This document shows positions 1 to 8,590 of a DNA stretch of 64,000 bases, in pieces. Every line of letters begins with the position of its first letter. Position 1 is the first letter of the stretch. A program made the position numbers and the translations under genes. Below the pieces are notes generated by a model that was given only the letters and a program-made list of their open reading frames with translations, ran no database searches and was not told the DNA's origin. Origin of the DNA: Saccharicrinis fermentans DSM 9555 = JCM 21142 (GTDB lineage Bacteria; Bacteroidota; Bacteroidia; Bacteroidales; Marinilabiliaceae); contig NZ_KI912107.1 in the NCBI RefSeq assembly GCF_000517085.1, forward strand, positions 4,151,980-4,215,979, given 5' to 3'.

Positions 1-243
1 TTTGAATTACCTATATTAATATATTTCTTGGCTAAAATCGGCATAGTATCTGCTGAAACATTAAAAAAATACAGACGTCACTCTATTGTTGTGAGTCTTT
101 TGCTAGCAGCCATTATAACTCCTCCTGATATGATTAGTCAGGTATTGGTATGCGTACCTTTGATATTTTTATACGAAGGCGGCATATTAATTGCTAAGAA
201 TGTTGAACGCAAAAGAACGAAAGAAGAAGCTGAGCGAAGTTAA
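1..243 (+). CDS. tatC: Sec-independent translocase TatC, C-terminal fragment
   Basis: This is the last 80 codons of an integral membrane protein whose 5' part lies outside the window; the frame is open from base 1. The residues FELPILIYFLAKIGIVS match the conserved FELP...LaklGiv stretch of TatC, and a last membrane segment (VLVCVPLIFLYEGGILIA) is followed by a charged tail rich in K, E and R. TatC is the membrane receptor for twin-arginine signal peptides in the Tat export complex. The gene ends 15 bases before lptB, so the two are probably co-transcribed. Identification rests on a short but characteristic stretch. An internal TTG at 28 should not be taken as the start. Confidence 0.87.
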   Translation, partial: FELPILIYFLAKIGIVSAETLKKYRRHSIVVSLLLAAIITPPDMISQVLVCVPLIFLYEGGILIAKNVERKRTKEEAERS

Positions 244-258
244 GAACTTAAAAATACA

Positions 259-1023
259 ATGATGGCAGAAGAAAATTTGGTATTACATACCGACAAGCTG
301 GTAAAAAGATATAAAAACAGAACCGTTGTTAAAGGTGTTTCTGTACGAGTAGAGCAAGGCGAAATTGTTGGATTATTAGGTCCTAACGGAGCAGGCAAGA
401 CCACCACCTTTTATATGACTGTTGGTCTGGTAACGCCCAACGAAGGTGACATATACCTGAACGACACAGTAATCACCAAGGAACCCGTTTACAAGAGGGC
501 ACAACGTGGCATCGGCTATTTGGCACAGGAAGCATCGGTATTTCGAAAGATGAGCATTGAAGACAACATCAAAGCAGTACTGGAGATGACCAAATTTTCG
601 AAACAATACCAAAAAGAACGATTAGAAGAATTATTAAACGAATTTGGTCTTGGACACATTCGCAAGAGTCTGGGCATTCAATTATCGGGTGGTGAGAGGC
701 GTCGGTGTGAGATCGCTCGAGCACTGGCCATCAACCCCAAGTTTATTTTGCTAGATGAACCATTTGCGGGCGTTGACCCTATCGCAGTTCAAGACATCCA
801 GGAAATTGTTGCCAAGCTAAAATACAAAAACATTGGCATTTTAATCACCGATCACAATGTACATGAAACACTTTCGATCACAGATAGAGCCTACTTACTT
901 TTTGAAGGCAATATATTAAAGGCTGGAACTGCCGAAGAATTAGCAGAAGATCCGGAGGTTCGCAGGCTATATCTGGGCAACGACTTTGAGTTAAAGCGCA
1001 GAACATTCAATGTAGGCAATTGA
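259..1023 (+). CDS. lptB: LPS export ABC transporter ATP-binding protein LptB
   Basis: This 254-residue cytoplasmic ATPase should power LptFG to extract lipopolysaccharide from the inner membrane and push it across the Lpt bridge. Visible motifs are Walker [10 protein letters not shown] near residue 41, the Q-loop region [16 protein letters not shown] typical of LptB rather than other ABC ATPases, the signature LSGGERRR, Walker [14 protein letters not shown] and the switch histidine in LITDHNV. Length fits the family. Two adjacent ATGs (259 and 262) are possible starts; there is no Shine-Dalgarno sequence, as usual in Bacteroidota. It follows tatC closely and is followed by an AT-rich gap carrying the tRNA-Leu promoter. 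Confidence 0.95.
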   Translation: MMAEENLVLHTDKLVKRYKNRTVVKGVSVRVEQGEIVGLLGPNGAGKTTTFYMTVGLVTPNEGDIYLNDTVITKEPVYKRAQRGIGYLAQEASVFRKMSIEDNIKAVLEMTKFSKQYQKERLEELLNEFGLGHIRKSLGIQLSGGERRRCEIARALAINPKFILLDEPFAGVDPIAVQDIQEIVAKLKYKNIGILITDHNVHETLSITDRAYLLFEGNILKAGTAEELAEDPEVRRLYLGNDFELKRRTFNVGN

Positions 1024-1067
1024 TTTTTAGACAAAAGGAAATTATTTTTATTTTTTTCATGTTTTTA

Positions 1068-1100
1068 TTTGCAAATTAGATTAAAAACGACTTATCTTTG
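1068..1100 (+). promoter_or_regulatory. Bacteroidota-type promoter of tRNA-Leu
   Basis: A -33 TTTG (1068-1071) and a -7 TAtcTTTG (1093-1100) are 21 bases apart, matching the Bacteroidota sigma-ABfr consensus TTTG-N19-21-TAnnTTTG. Transcription would start just before the tRNA at 1118. Confidence 0.75.
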
Positions 1101-1117
1101 CATCGCAAAAAAATAAC

Positions 1118-1202
1118 GCGGATGTGGCGTAATTGGTAGCCGCGCTAGACTTAGGATCTAGTGCCGAGAGGCGTGGGGGTTCGAGTCCCTTCATCCGCAC
1201 CA
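1118..1202 (+). tRNA. tRNA-Leu (anticodon UAG)
   Basis: An 85-base class II tRNA. The 7-bp acceptor stem GCGGATG/CATCCGC closes the molecule, the anticodon arm CTAGA-CTTAGGA-TCTAG shows anticodon TAG, a long variable arm (tgccgagaggcg) follows and the T arm carries GGTTCGAGTCC. The 3' CCA is encoded (1200-1202). The class II shape and the anticodon both give leucine, CUA codons. Confidence 0.97.
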
Positions 1203-1217
1203 ATTCAGAAAATACAG

Positions 1218-1264
1218 AAACCGTCTCACTTACGATGTAAATCGGTAGTAAGACGGTTTTTTTA
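1218..1264 (+). terminator. Rho-independent terminator after tRNA-Leu
   Basis: The inverted repeat AAACCGTCT (1218-1226) / AGACGGTTT (1251-1259) is followed directly by a T run. It sits 16 bases after the tRNA 3' end and isolates the tRNA transcript from tig. Confidence 0.8.
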
Positions 1265-1342
1265 AATTAAGAAAATTGATAACGACCTAACATTAGGTCA
1301 AACAGTAATCATACAAAAAGTTCACTAATAATAGTTTAGCTG

Positions 1343-2704
1343 ATGAACATCTCAAAAGAAAACATTGATGATTTAAATGCAGTACTAAAGCTTACTGTAG
1401 AGAAAGACGATTACGAGAGCCGCGTTGACGAGGTACTAAAAGATTATCGTAAAAAAGCCAACATGCCTGGTTTCCGCCCTGGAAAAGTTCCTTTTGGCAT
1501 GATTAAAAAGATGTACGGTAAACATGTGTTGGCCGAACAAGTGAACAAAATTGTTTCTGACGAAATTTCAAAATATCTATTTGAGAGCAAATTGAATATT
1601 TTGGGAGAACCACTTCCTAGTGAAACACAGGAAACCATTGATTTTGAAACACAAGAAAACTTTCAATTTAACTTTGATGTGGCCATCGCACCAGCATTCG
1701 AAATTAAATTATCCAAAAGAGAAAAGCTTCCATACTATACCATCGAGGTTACAGATGAGATGCTTGATCAGCAAGTAAAACAAGCGACCAGTCGTTTTGG
1801 CACATCCGAAAGTGCTGAAGAGGCCACTGAAGAGTCTATGATCAAGGGCGATTTAGTACAGTTAGATCAGGAAGCCAAGGTTTTAGAAGGTGGTATCACT
1901 GCAGAAGACACGGTGATTTCAGCTGTCTCCATAAAAGACGAAGAAACAAAAGCCAAATTAATTGGAGCCAAGGCAGGTGAAGTAATTATTATTTCGCCTA
2001 AAAAAGCCTTCGAAGATGCATCGCAAATTTCATATATGTTAAAGGTCTCTGCTGAAGAAGCCGAACAAATAGATGGTGATTTCCAATTTACAGTAAAAGA
2101 AATCACAAATTATGTGGAAGCTGAATTAAACCAGGAATTATTCGATCAAGTATTAGGCAAAGACGTAGCTACCAACGAAGAAGAATTTGTAGCTAAAATA
2201 AAAGAAGATCTTGAAAAAACTTTGGCCTTTGAAAGCGAGTACAAATTCTCTGTAGATGCCAAAGAAAAGTTGATGAAGAAAGTAAAAATAGATTTACCTG
2301 AAGCTTTTCTGAAACGTTGGATCTTAACAATCAATCACGACAAAGAAGAGATCACTCCTGAATCACTTGAAAAAGACATGCCTAAATATTTAGATGATTT
2401 AAGATGGCAGTTGATCAAGAATGAGATTCTGAAAGTGAACGAAATAAAAATAGAAGAAGCAGATGTATTGGAAGTGGCCAAAAAATCTGCAAAAATGCAG
2501 TTCATGCAATACGGCTTATCAAATATTCCGGAAGAGCACCTGGAGAATTATGCAAAAGACATCATGAACCAGGAAGAACAACGTAGAAATATGTCAGAGA
2601 CAGCTGCGCAAGATAAGGTTTTAGCCTTCATTAAAGAGTCGGTTAAAATTGAAGAGAAAACAGTAAACCGGGAAGAATTCAACAAGCTTTTCGAAAATAA
2701 CTAA
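1343..2704 (+). CDS. tig: Trigger factor (ribosome-associated chaperone)
   Basis: This 453-residue protein is the ribosome-bound chaperone that meets nascent chains at the exit tunnel. The N-terminal ribosome-binding domain (about 1-115) contains the signature region MPGFRPGKVP near residue 41. The middle region (about 150-260) corresponds to the FKBP-like domain but is weakly conserved, as in other Bacteroidota trigger factors, so prolyl isomerase activity cannot be assumed. The rest is the long helical, charged C-terminal substrate cradle. It is followed by clpP and clpX in the widespread order tig-clpP-clpX, which supports the call. A hairpin at 2776-2811 separates it from clpP. Confidence 0.95.
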   Translation: MNISKENIDDLNAVLKLTVEKDDYESRVDEVLKDYRKKANMPGFRPGKVPFGMIKKMYGKHVLAEQVNKIVSDEISKYLFESKLNILGEPLPSETQETIDFETQENFQFNFDVAIAPAFEIKLSKREKLPYYTIEVTDEMLDQQVKQATSRFGTSESAEEATEESMIKGDLVQLDQEAKVLEGGITAEDTVISAVSIKDEETKAKLIGAKAGEVIIISPKKAFEDASQISYMLKVSAEEAEQIDGDFQFTVKEITNYVEAELNQELFDQVLGKDVATNEEEFVAKIKEDLEKTLAFESEYKFSVDAKEKLMKKVKIDLPEAFLKRWILTINHDKEEITPESLEKDMPKYLDDLRWQLIKNEILKVNEIKIEEADVLEVAKKSAKMQFMQYGLSNIPEEHLENYAKDIMNQEEQRRNMSETAAQDKVLAFIKESVKIEEKTVNREEFNKLFENN

Positions 2705-2775
2705 AAAATAGGACGGACACAGCAAAGTCCTCCCCACAAAACGAAAGCCGTAGTATTCTGCTGATCAACAAAATA

Positions 2776-2811
2776 CAAAGCCTTAAATTGCAATATGCAT
2801 TTAAGGCTTTG
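2776..2811 (+). terminator. Hairpin terminator after tig
   Basis: The perfect 13-bp inverted repeat CAAAGCCTTAAAT / ATTTAAGGCTTTG has a 10-base loop. Only a weak T-rich tail follows (ttcattt), so termination may be partial and clpP could be read through. Confidence 0.6.
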
Positions 2812-2886
2812 TTCATTTGCAATAAGACATTATTTTTTTTTAATTTAGCTATCTAATATATTTTACAAAAAGAAAAAAATAATACC

Positions 2887-3564
2887 ATGATAGATCCAAA
2901 AGATTTTCAAAAATATGCCACCAAACACATTGGCATAAACAGTCTTGCATTAGACAAGTACACTTCTGTAAGCAGTGGCTATATTTCGCCCACCATCATT
3001 GAAGAGCGTCAGTTAAACGTTGCCTCAATGGATGTATTTTCAAGGTTAATGATGGACCGAATTATTTTTATGGGATTACCTGTAGATGATACTGTGGCCA
3101 ACATTATTCAAGCTCAGTTATTGTATCTTGAATCAGCCGATCCTCAAAAAGACATTTCAATTTATTTTAACTCCCCCGGGGGCTCAGTGTATGCAGGGTT
3201 AGGTATCTATGATACCATGCAATATATTTCGTCGGATGTAGCAACCATATGTACCGGCATGGCCGCTTCTATGGCCGCTGTTTTGTTAACAGCCGGCACA
3301 AAAGGGAAACGTTCAGCACTTACTCATTCGCGTGTTATGATACACCAACCCATGGGTGGCGCACAAGGACAAGCTTCAGATATAGAAATAACAGCCAGAG
3401 AGATTCAAAAACTCAAAAAAGAATTATACACCATTATTGCCGATCATTCCGGAAATACCTTCAAAAAGGTAGAGAAAGACTCCGATCGTGATTATTGGAT
3501 GACGGCCCAAGAAGCCAAAGAGTATGGAATGATCGACGAAGTGTTGACCAGAGATAAAAAGTAA
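2887..3564 (+). CDS. clpP: ATP-dependent Clp protease proteolytic subunit
   Basis: A 225-residue serine peptidase (family S14) that forms the tetradecameric chamber fed by ClpX. The catalytic triad is visible: Ser128 in GMAASMAA, His153 in MIHQPMGG and Asp202 in DRDYWMTAQEA. The N-terminal extension before the ERQLNVASMDVFSRLMMDR stretch is typical of Bacteroidota ClpP and may be processed. It lies 69 bases before clpX, consistent with joint transcription and with their joint function in cytoplasmic protein turnover. Confidence 0.97.
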   Translation: MIDPKDFQKYATKHIGINSLALDKYTSVSSGYISPTIIEERQLNVASMDVFSRLMMDRIIFMGLPVDDTVANIIQAQLLYLESADPQKDISIYFNSPGGSVYAGLGIYDTMQYISSDVATICTGMAASMAAVLLTAGTKGKRSALTHSRVMIHQPMGGAQGQASDIEITAREIQKLKKELYTIIADHSGNTFKKVEKDSDRDYWMTAQEAKEYGMIDEVLTRDKK

Positions 3565-3633
3565 GATAAAAAACAAGTAACAACCATGCGGCACACCATG
3601 CAGCATCATTGTTATATTTTCAAAGGGTAATTT

Positions 3634-4848
3634 ATGGATAAGTGTTCGTTTTGTGGAAGAGAGAGAAAGGATACTAACCTGCTGATAGCAGGGGTTTCTG
3701 GTCATATATGCGACAGCTGTATAGAACAGGCACATGGTATTTTGGAGGAAGAATTTAAGAAAAAAGGTGGTTTCAATGTGGACGAAATTACTCTGCTAAA
3801 GCCAACCGAGATTAAGAACTTCCTGGATCTATATATTATTGGTCAGGATGAGGCAAAAAAATATTTGTCAGTGGCGGTTTACAATCACTACAAAAGGTTG
3901 CAACAACGCAAGACCAAGGATGACATTGAGATTGAAAAATCCAACATTATACTGGTAGGAGAAACAGGTACTGGTAAAACTCTTTTGGCCCGTACAATTG
4001 CTCGGATGCTTCATGTTCCTTTTACAATTGTTGATGCAACTGTATTAACAGAGGCTGGTTATGTAGGTGAAGATATAGAAAGCATCTTAACACGCCTCTT
4101 ACAAGCGGCCGATTACAATGTGGAAGCTGCGGAAAAAGGCATCGTATTTATCGATGAAATAGATAAGATTGCCCGTAAAGGTGATAACCCAAGTATTACT
4201 CGTGATGTGTCAGGCGAAGGTGTGCAACAAGGTCTTTTGAAGCTATTGGAAGGTTCTATTGTCAATGTTCCACCACAAGGAGGACGTAAGCACCCGGAAC
4301 AAAAAATGATTCCCGTAGACACCAAAAATATCCTATTTGTATGCGGAGGAGCCTTTGACGGTATTGAACGTAAAATAGGACAGCGTTTAAATACAAAAGT
4401 AGTTGGCTATACGGCCAGCAAGGCAAAAGACAAAGTTGACCAAAAAAATCTGTTGCAATATGTGGCACCCCAGGATTTAAAATCATTTGGATTGATTCCT
4501 GAAATCATCGGCCGCTTGCCTGTATTAACATATTTGAACCCATTAGATCGCGATATCTTAAGAAGAATTCTGCAGGAGCCTAAGAACTCAATTATCAAAC
4601 AATATGAAAAGCTTTTTGGTATTGATGACATTACCTTGACTTTTACCGATGATGTATTGGATTATATTGTGGATAAGGCTGTGGAATTTAAGTTGGGAGC
4701 ACGTGGCTTACGTTCGATATGCGAAACCATTATGATGGACATGATGTTTGAAGCTCCTTCTAACAAAGAGAAAGAACTCGTAATTACCGTTGAGTATGCC
4801 AAAGCTAAAATTGACAAAGAAAGCCTGGCACGCCTGAAGGCTAGCTAA
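3634..4848 (+). CDS. clpX: ClpXP protease ATPase subunit ClpX
   Basis: A 404-residue AAA+ unfoldase that recognises tagged substrates and threads them into ClpP. The N-terminal zinc-binding domain has paired cysteines (CSFCGRERKD near residue 4 and HICDSC near residue 28). Walker A GETGTGKT lies near residue 110 and Walker B IVFIDEIDKIAR near residue 170; the pore-loop region GYVGEDIES and the C-terminal sensor 2 GARGLRSI are also present. Length is normal. It is the last gene of the tig-clpP-clpX block and is followed by a strong hairpin. Confidence 0.97.
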   Translation: MDKCSFCGRERKDTNLLIAGVSGHICDSCIEQAHGILEEEFKKKGGFNVDEITLLKPTEIKNFLDLYIIGQDEAKKYLSVAVYNHYKRLQQRKTKDDIEIEKSNIILVGETGTGKTLLARTIARMLHVPFTIVDATVLTEAGYVGEDIESILTRLLQAADYNVEAAEKGIVFIDEIDKIARKGDNPSITRDVSGEGVQQGLLKLLEGSIVNVPPQGGRKHPEQKMIPVDTKNILFVCGGAFDGIERKIGQRLNTKVVGYTASKAKDKVDQKNLLQYVAPQDLKSFGLIPEIIGRLPVLTYLNPLDRDILRRILQEPKNSIIKQYEKLFGIDDITLTFTDDVLDYIVDKAVEFKLGARGLRSICETIMMDMMFEAPSNKEKELVITVEYAKAKIDKESLARLKAS

Positions 4849-4868
4849 TAACAAACAAAATACAATAG

Positions 4869-4904
4869 AAGCCCCTCTACTATCTTTTTAGCAGAGGGGC
4901 TTTT
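4869..4904. terminator. Terminator between clpX and the fructan operon
   Basis: AGCCCCTCT / AGAGGGGCT pair around a short loop (about 4870-4901) and TTTT follows on the plus strand. The converging fructokinase transcript ends close by, so the hairpin could serve both strands. Confidence 0.75.
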
Positions 4905-4958
4905 AAGTTGGCAAGTTAAGAAGTTAAGGGTTTGATGATACATTAGAAAATCAGAACA

Positions 4959-5837
4959 CTAATCAAAGCAATATTTTATTTCTTCAGGCAATAGAGGTGT
5001 TGCCCCACTATTCGTACAAACAAAAGCTGAAACATCCACTGCTTTTTGATGCAAAACGGCTAAAGGCTGTTTATACAGCAATCCCATCACCATACTAGCA
5101 GTAAATGAATCACCAGCTCCAATAGTATCTGCCACCTTCACCCGGGGTGTAGCAATAAAAGAATTTGTATCTTTAGCTACCAACAAACTTCCTTCTGCCC
5201 CCTTTGTTAAAGCCAAAAGAGTTAAATCAAATTTTTCCACAAGCAATTGACACAGTTCTTCCTCTGTGCCATTCATTCCAAATAACTCTTTAAAAAGAAC
5301 GATTTCTTCTTCATTAATTTTAAAAACATCGGCAAACTCCAAAGACTTACTTATCAGCTCTTTGGAATAATACCCCTGTCGCAAATTGATATCAAACACC
5401 TTTAGGCACGATGCAGGAACCATCTCCAATGCTTTCCAAATAGCGATGCGCGACACATGGTTACGTTGGGCCAGAGAACCAAAACAAATAGCATCTGCTT
5501 TCTCCAAGTACACTTTGGCCACATCAGTCAGCTCTAGATGATCCCATGCGACATCTTCATAGATGGTATATTTAGGAATACCATTACTCAATTCAACACC
5601 AACTGTGCCCGTAGGCTTATCTGCTATATAAAGTCCATTAATCAGATTTTCACTTTCTATGATTCTGCTTATTTCATTTCCCATATCATCATTTCCAACG
5701 GCACTTACGGTCACTCCTTCTGCTCCTAATTGCATGGCATGATGCGCAAAATTAGCCGGAGCTCCACCCAAAACTTTTCCCACAGGCAATAAATCCCAAA
5801 GTATTTCGCCAATACCAATAACTATATGTTTCTTCAT
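4959..5837 (-). CDS. Fructokinase, PfkB/ribokinase family
   Basis: A 292-residue cytoplasmic sugar kinase. The N-terminal GEILWDLLP and GGAPANFAHH substrate-side motifs and the C-terminal DTIGAGDSFTASMVMGLLY signature, with the catalytic Asp in GAGD, place it in the PfkB family and specifically the fructokinase group. It would make fructose 6-phosphate from the fructose released by the GH32 enzymes. It is the last gene of the minus-strand fructan locus, 228 bases downstream of a sugar porter; that gap suggests it may also have its own promoter. An equivalent fructokinase (BT1757) belongs to the B. thetaiotaomicron fructan locus, which strengthens the substrate assignment. Confidence 0.88.
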   Translation of the reverse strand: MKKHIVIGIGEILWDLLPVGKVLGGAPANFAHHAMQLGAEGVTVSAVGNDDMGNEISRIIESENLINGLYIADKPTGTVGVELSNGIPKYTIYEDVAWDHLELTDVAKVYLEKADAICFGSLAQRNHVSRIAIWKALEMVPASCLKVFDINLRQGYYSKELISKSLEFADVFKINEEEIVLFKELFGMNGTEEELCQLLVEKFDLTLLALTKGAEGSLLVAKDTNSFIATPRVKVADTIGAGDSFTASMVMGLLYKQPLAVLHQKAVDVSAFVCTNSGATPLLPEEIKYCFD

Positions 5838-6065
5838 ATTTAATGTTTTTCTTTTTATTTTTAATGAATCAATCCTACACTCTCTTCATCATCTGACTGC
5901 ATGCCTAAGTTGCATCAAGACAAGACACATCTTTACAGGACTTCAACTTATCAAACAAATACGATGATTTTTCTGAGGGACTTTTCCTTTCTCCCTTAGA
6001 GAGTATCTTTACTACTTAAACCGGGAAGAGACATACACATTACCCTTTTGTTTGTATGCTACTCC

Positions 6066-7358
6066 TTATGTTTTGGGTATCTGAATCAGGGTAAACACAA
6101 AGGCGAATACACTCAACATCAAGAACAATCCAAAGGAAAAGCCACCACCCAAATTCTCTAACACAAATGGAAAAAACTGTACCACCAACAATGTGCAAGA
6201 CCAACAAATAAGGGTAGAAAAAAACATTGTTAACTCTCTTAACTTAGTCGGGTAAATATCAGATATGATCATCCACACCACGGATGCAAAAAACAAAGCA
6301 AAAAAGGCAACATAAACAAGCATCGCAACAAACACACCAATACCAGTACCTTCATCTACACAAAAGGCGCTGGTAACATAGCTTAAACTCGCCATCATAC
6401 CCCCTTCTCCCCAGAGTAATAATTGCCTACTACCTACCTTATCAATTAACCAAACACCCCCTAAGGAGCACACCAAATAGATTACCCCCAAGAAGATAGA
6501 TTGCAACAAGGCAGTATCACCTCCAACACCCACTTTGGCAAAAATAGTTGGTGCATAAAAAATCATAGCATGAATACCTGAAACCTGATGAAATACGGTC
6601 AACAATGATCCAACCACCATAAATCTGGTCATATTTCCTTTAAACAAACCGACGAAAGACGCATGTTCTCTTTCTATAGGCACAGAACAATACATTTTCT
6701 GAATGACACTTACTTTTCTCGCCTCTCCTGCGCCATGGATCGGCCTTTTCATTACCATCCCTTTCCCCACCTCCTTTACCTCTAAGCTTCGTATTGATGC
6801 AGATAAACCAATAACAGACAATAAGAAAAATGGGATAGCAAAAATCAAGGGACTATACAACATATATCTCCAAGCATCTTGCATATCAACCACTGCATAG
6901 TTAATAACATAGGCTATTAATATACCAATCACAATTCCTACATGGTGAATAGCACCAACGAAACTCCGAATAGAAGCAGGCATCAATTGATACAAATAAG
7001 TAGGCACAACAAACGAAACAGCGCCTAGAGCCATCCCACCGATTATACGAGCCGTTATTAAATGCCATATGGTTTGTGCGGCACCACTACCCAATGCCGA
7101 AACAGCAAAAAATATAGCAGCAAACAACAGTACGACCTCTTTACGCAAACTTTCACCCAGCCCCCACGCTATTAGTACACCAAGCAAGCATCCTACCATT
7201 ATAGAACTCACCACGAGGCCAAGTTCCATATTATCCAACACAAAAATATCTCTTACAAAAGACACTGCTCCCGACACTCCTGCCATGTTCATTCCCATGA
7301 GTAAACTTCCCAATAAAAAAATACCCACAAGCCGATATAGATTCCATTTGATTCTCAT
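6066..7358 (-). CDS. MFS sugar porter-like transporter with degenerate signature motifs
   Basis: A 430-residue protein of about 12 hydrophobic segments resembling the sugar porter branch of MFS. The second-half signature region (HQVSGIHAMIFYAPTIF, near residue 255) is the clearest match. The usual PESPRWL motif after segment 6 is absent (the position reads IGLSASIRSLEVKEV), and the first inter-segment R-x-G-R loop is degenerate (GESLRKE), so its activity or coupling may differ from classical porters. It lies 10 bases downstream of another MFS gene within the fructan locus, which suggests import of fructose or a short fructo-oligosaccharide. The substrate is inferred from context only. Confidence 0.75.
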   Translation of the reverse strand: MRIKWNLYRLVGIFLLGSLLMGMNMAGVSGAVSFVRDIFVLDNMELGLVVSSIMVGCLLGVLIAWGLGESLRKEVVLLFAAIFFAVSALGSGAAQTIWHLITARIIGGMALGAVSFVVPTYLYQLMPASIRSFVGAIHHVGIVIGILIAYVINYAVVDMQDAWRYMLYSPLIFAIPFFLLSVIGLSASIRSLEVKEVGKGMVMKRPIHGAGEARKVSVIQKMYCSVPIEREHASFVGLFKGNMTRFMVVGSLLTVFHQVSGIHAMIFYAPTIFAKVGVGGDTALLQSIFLGVIYLVCSLGGVWLIDKVGSRQLLLWGEGGMMASLSYVTSAFCVDEGTGIGVFVAMLVYVAFFALFFASVVWMIISDIYPTKLRELTMFFSTLICWSCTLLVVQFFPFVLENLGGGFSFGLFLMLSVFAFVFTLIQIPKT

Positions 7359-7368
7359 GCCTTCCTCA

Positions 7369-8526
7369 TTAATACTTCACCTTTCTTATGAAGGACAACA
7401 GATAAACAGCCCCACCAAGCATCACAACGATTGCCCCTATCTGCGAAGACATTGCATCTGACACCAGACCCATAAATAATGGAAAAATCGTACCTCCAAA
7501 TAATCCCATGATCATTAAACCCGATATTTCATTTTTCTTTTCAGGCTTATGAAACAGTGCCTGAGAAAACACAATCGAGAAAACATTTGAATTACCATAA
7601 CCAATCAGTCCCACACACATATAAATAAACCATTGGTTAAAGGCAAAAATAAGTCCCAAAATACCCATGGTAAGCATTACTACACTGATAATAAAAAACT
7701 TTTTAGCCGAAAATTTTACCAAAATAAAACTTCCAGTTAAAGCGCCTACCGTCCGAAACAAAAAGTAAACACTGGTTGCATACCCTGCCGCAGACAAGTC
7801 CATTCCCAAACGTTCTATTAAAACCTTAGGAGCGGTAACATTTGTTCCAACATCAATACCCACATGACATACAATACCAAGAAAAGAAAGGAAGACAAAA
7901 CCATTCCCCAGTAAAGAAAAACATTGGCCAAAGGTTGAAGGTTTACCAAGTACTTTTTCTTCCTCTATTTTAGTTAAGCTGAGCCATATGGCTGCCGCTA
8001 TTGCCACGATCATAAAAACAGGAAATAGAATTTTCCAGTCATCACATTGAAAAGCGGCCCATGCGGCAATGATTGGGGCAATAAAACTAGCAATTGCTTT
8101 CACAAACTGGCCAAAAGTCATGGTACTGGCTAAGCGATCGCCACGAATTAAATTAGACACCAATGGATTAATAGAAACCTGCATCAGGGCATTTCCAATA
8201 CCCAACAATGCAAAGGAAACCAACATCATAGTATAATTATAAGCAACCATAGGAATCAACAAGGATAAAGTGGTCACAAGCAGACTAATTACCAAGGTCT
8301 TTCTACGCCCTATTCGGTCCATCAACATCCCTGTGGGGACTGAAAAAATCAAAAACCAAAAGAAGACCATGGAAGGCAACAAGTTAGCCACGCTATCTGA
8401 CAGCTGAAAATCCGCCTTCACATAATTAGTAGCAATCCCCACCAAATCCACAAAACCCATCGCAAAAAATGCCAACATCACCGGAGCTAACATTGCATAA
8501 TTCAATTTATTATTCGTCATATCCAT
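7369..8526 (-). CDS. MFS transporter, probable fructose importer
   Basis: A 385-residue inner-membrane protein with about 12 hydrophobic segments. The canonical MFS loop after segment 2 is intact (GMLMDRIGRRKTL near residue 62), unlike in the neighbouring sugar porter. Overall it resembles the FucP/FHS-like sugar:H+ symporters that serve Bacteroidota sugar loci, but the subfamily cannot be fixed by eye. It lies 64 bases downstream of the GH32 gene and 10 bases upstream of the next transporter, in the same operon. BT1758 holds the equivalent place in the B. thetaiotaomicron fructan locus, so fructose uptake is the best guess. Confidence 0.75.
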   Translation of the reverse strand: MDMTNNKLNYAMLAPVMLAFFAMGFVDLVGIATNYVKADFQLSDSVANLLPSMVFFWFLIFSVPTGMLMDRIGRRKTLVISLLVTTLSLLIPMVAYNYTMMLVSFALLGIGNALMQVSINPLVSNLIRGDRLASTMTFGQFVKAIASFIAPIIAAWAAFQCDDWKILFPVFMIVAIAAAIWLSLTKIEEEKVLGKPSTFGQCFSLLGNGFVFLSFLGIVCHVGIDVGTNVTAPKVLIERLGMDLSAAGYATSVYFLFRTVGALTGSFILVKFSAKKFFIISVVMLTMGILGLIFAFNQWFIYMCVGLIGYGNSNVFSIVFSQALFHKPEKKNEISGLMIMGLFGGTIFPLFMGLVSDAMSSQIGAIVVMLGGAVYLLSFIRKVKY

Positions 8527-8590
8527 ATCTTAAATATTATTTTCCATTTTAAGGTGCAGCAAGCTTAAAAAGCGCATGCTAAACAGCCAT

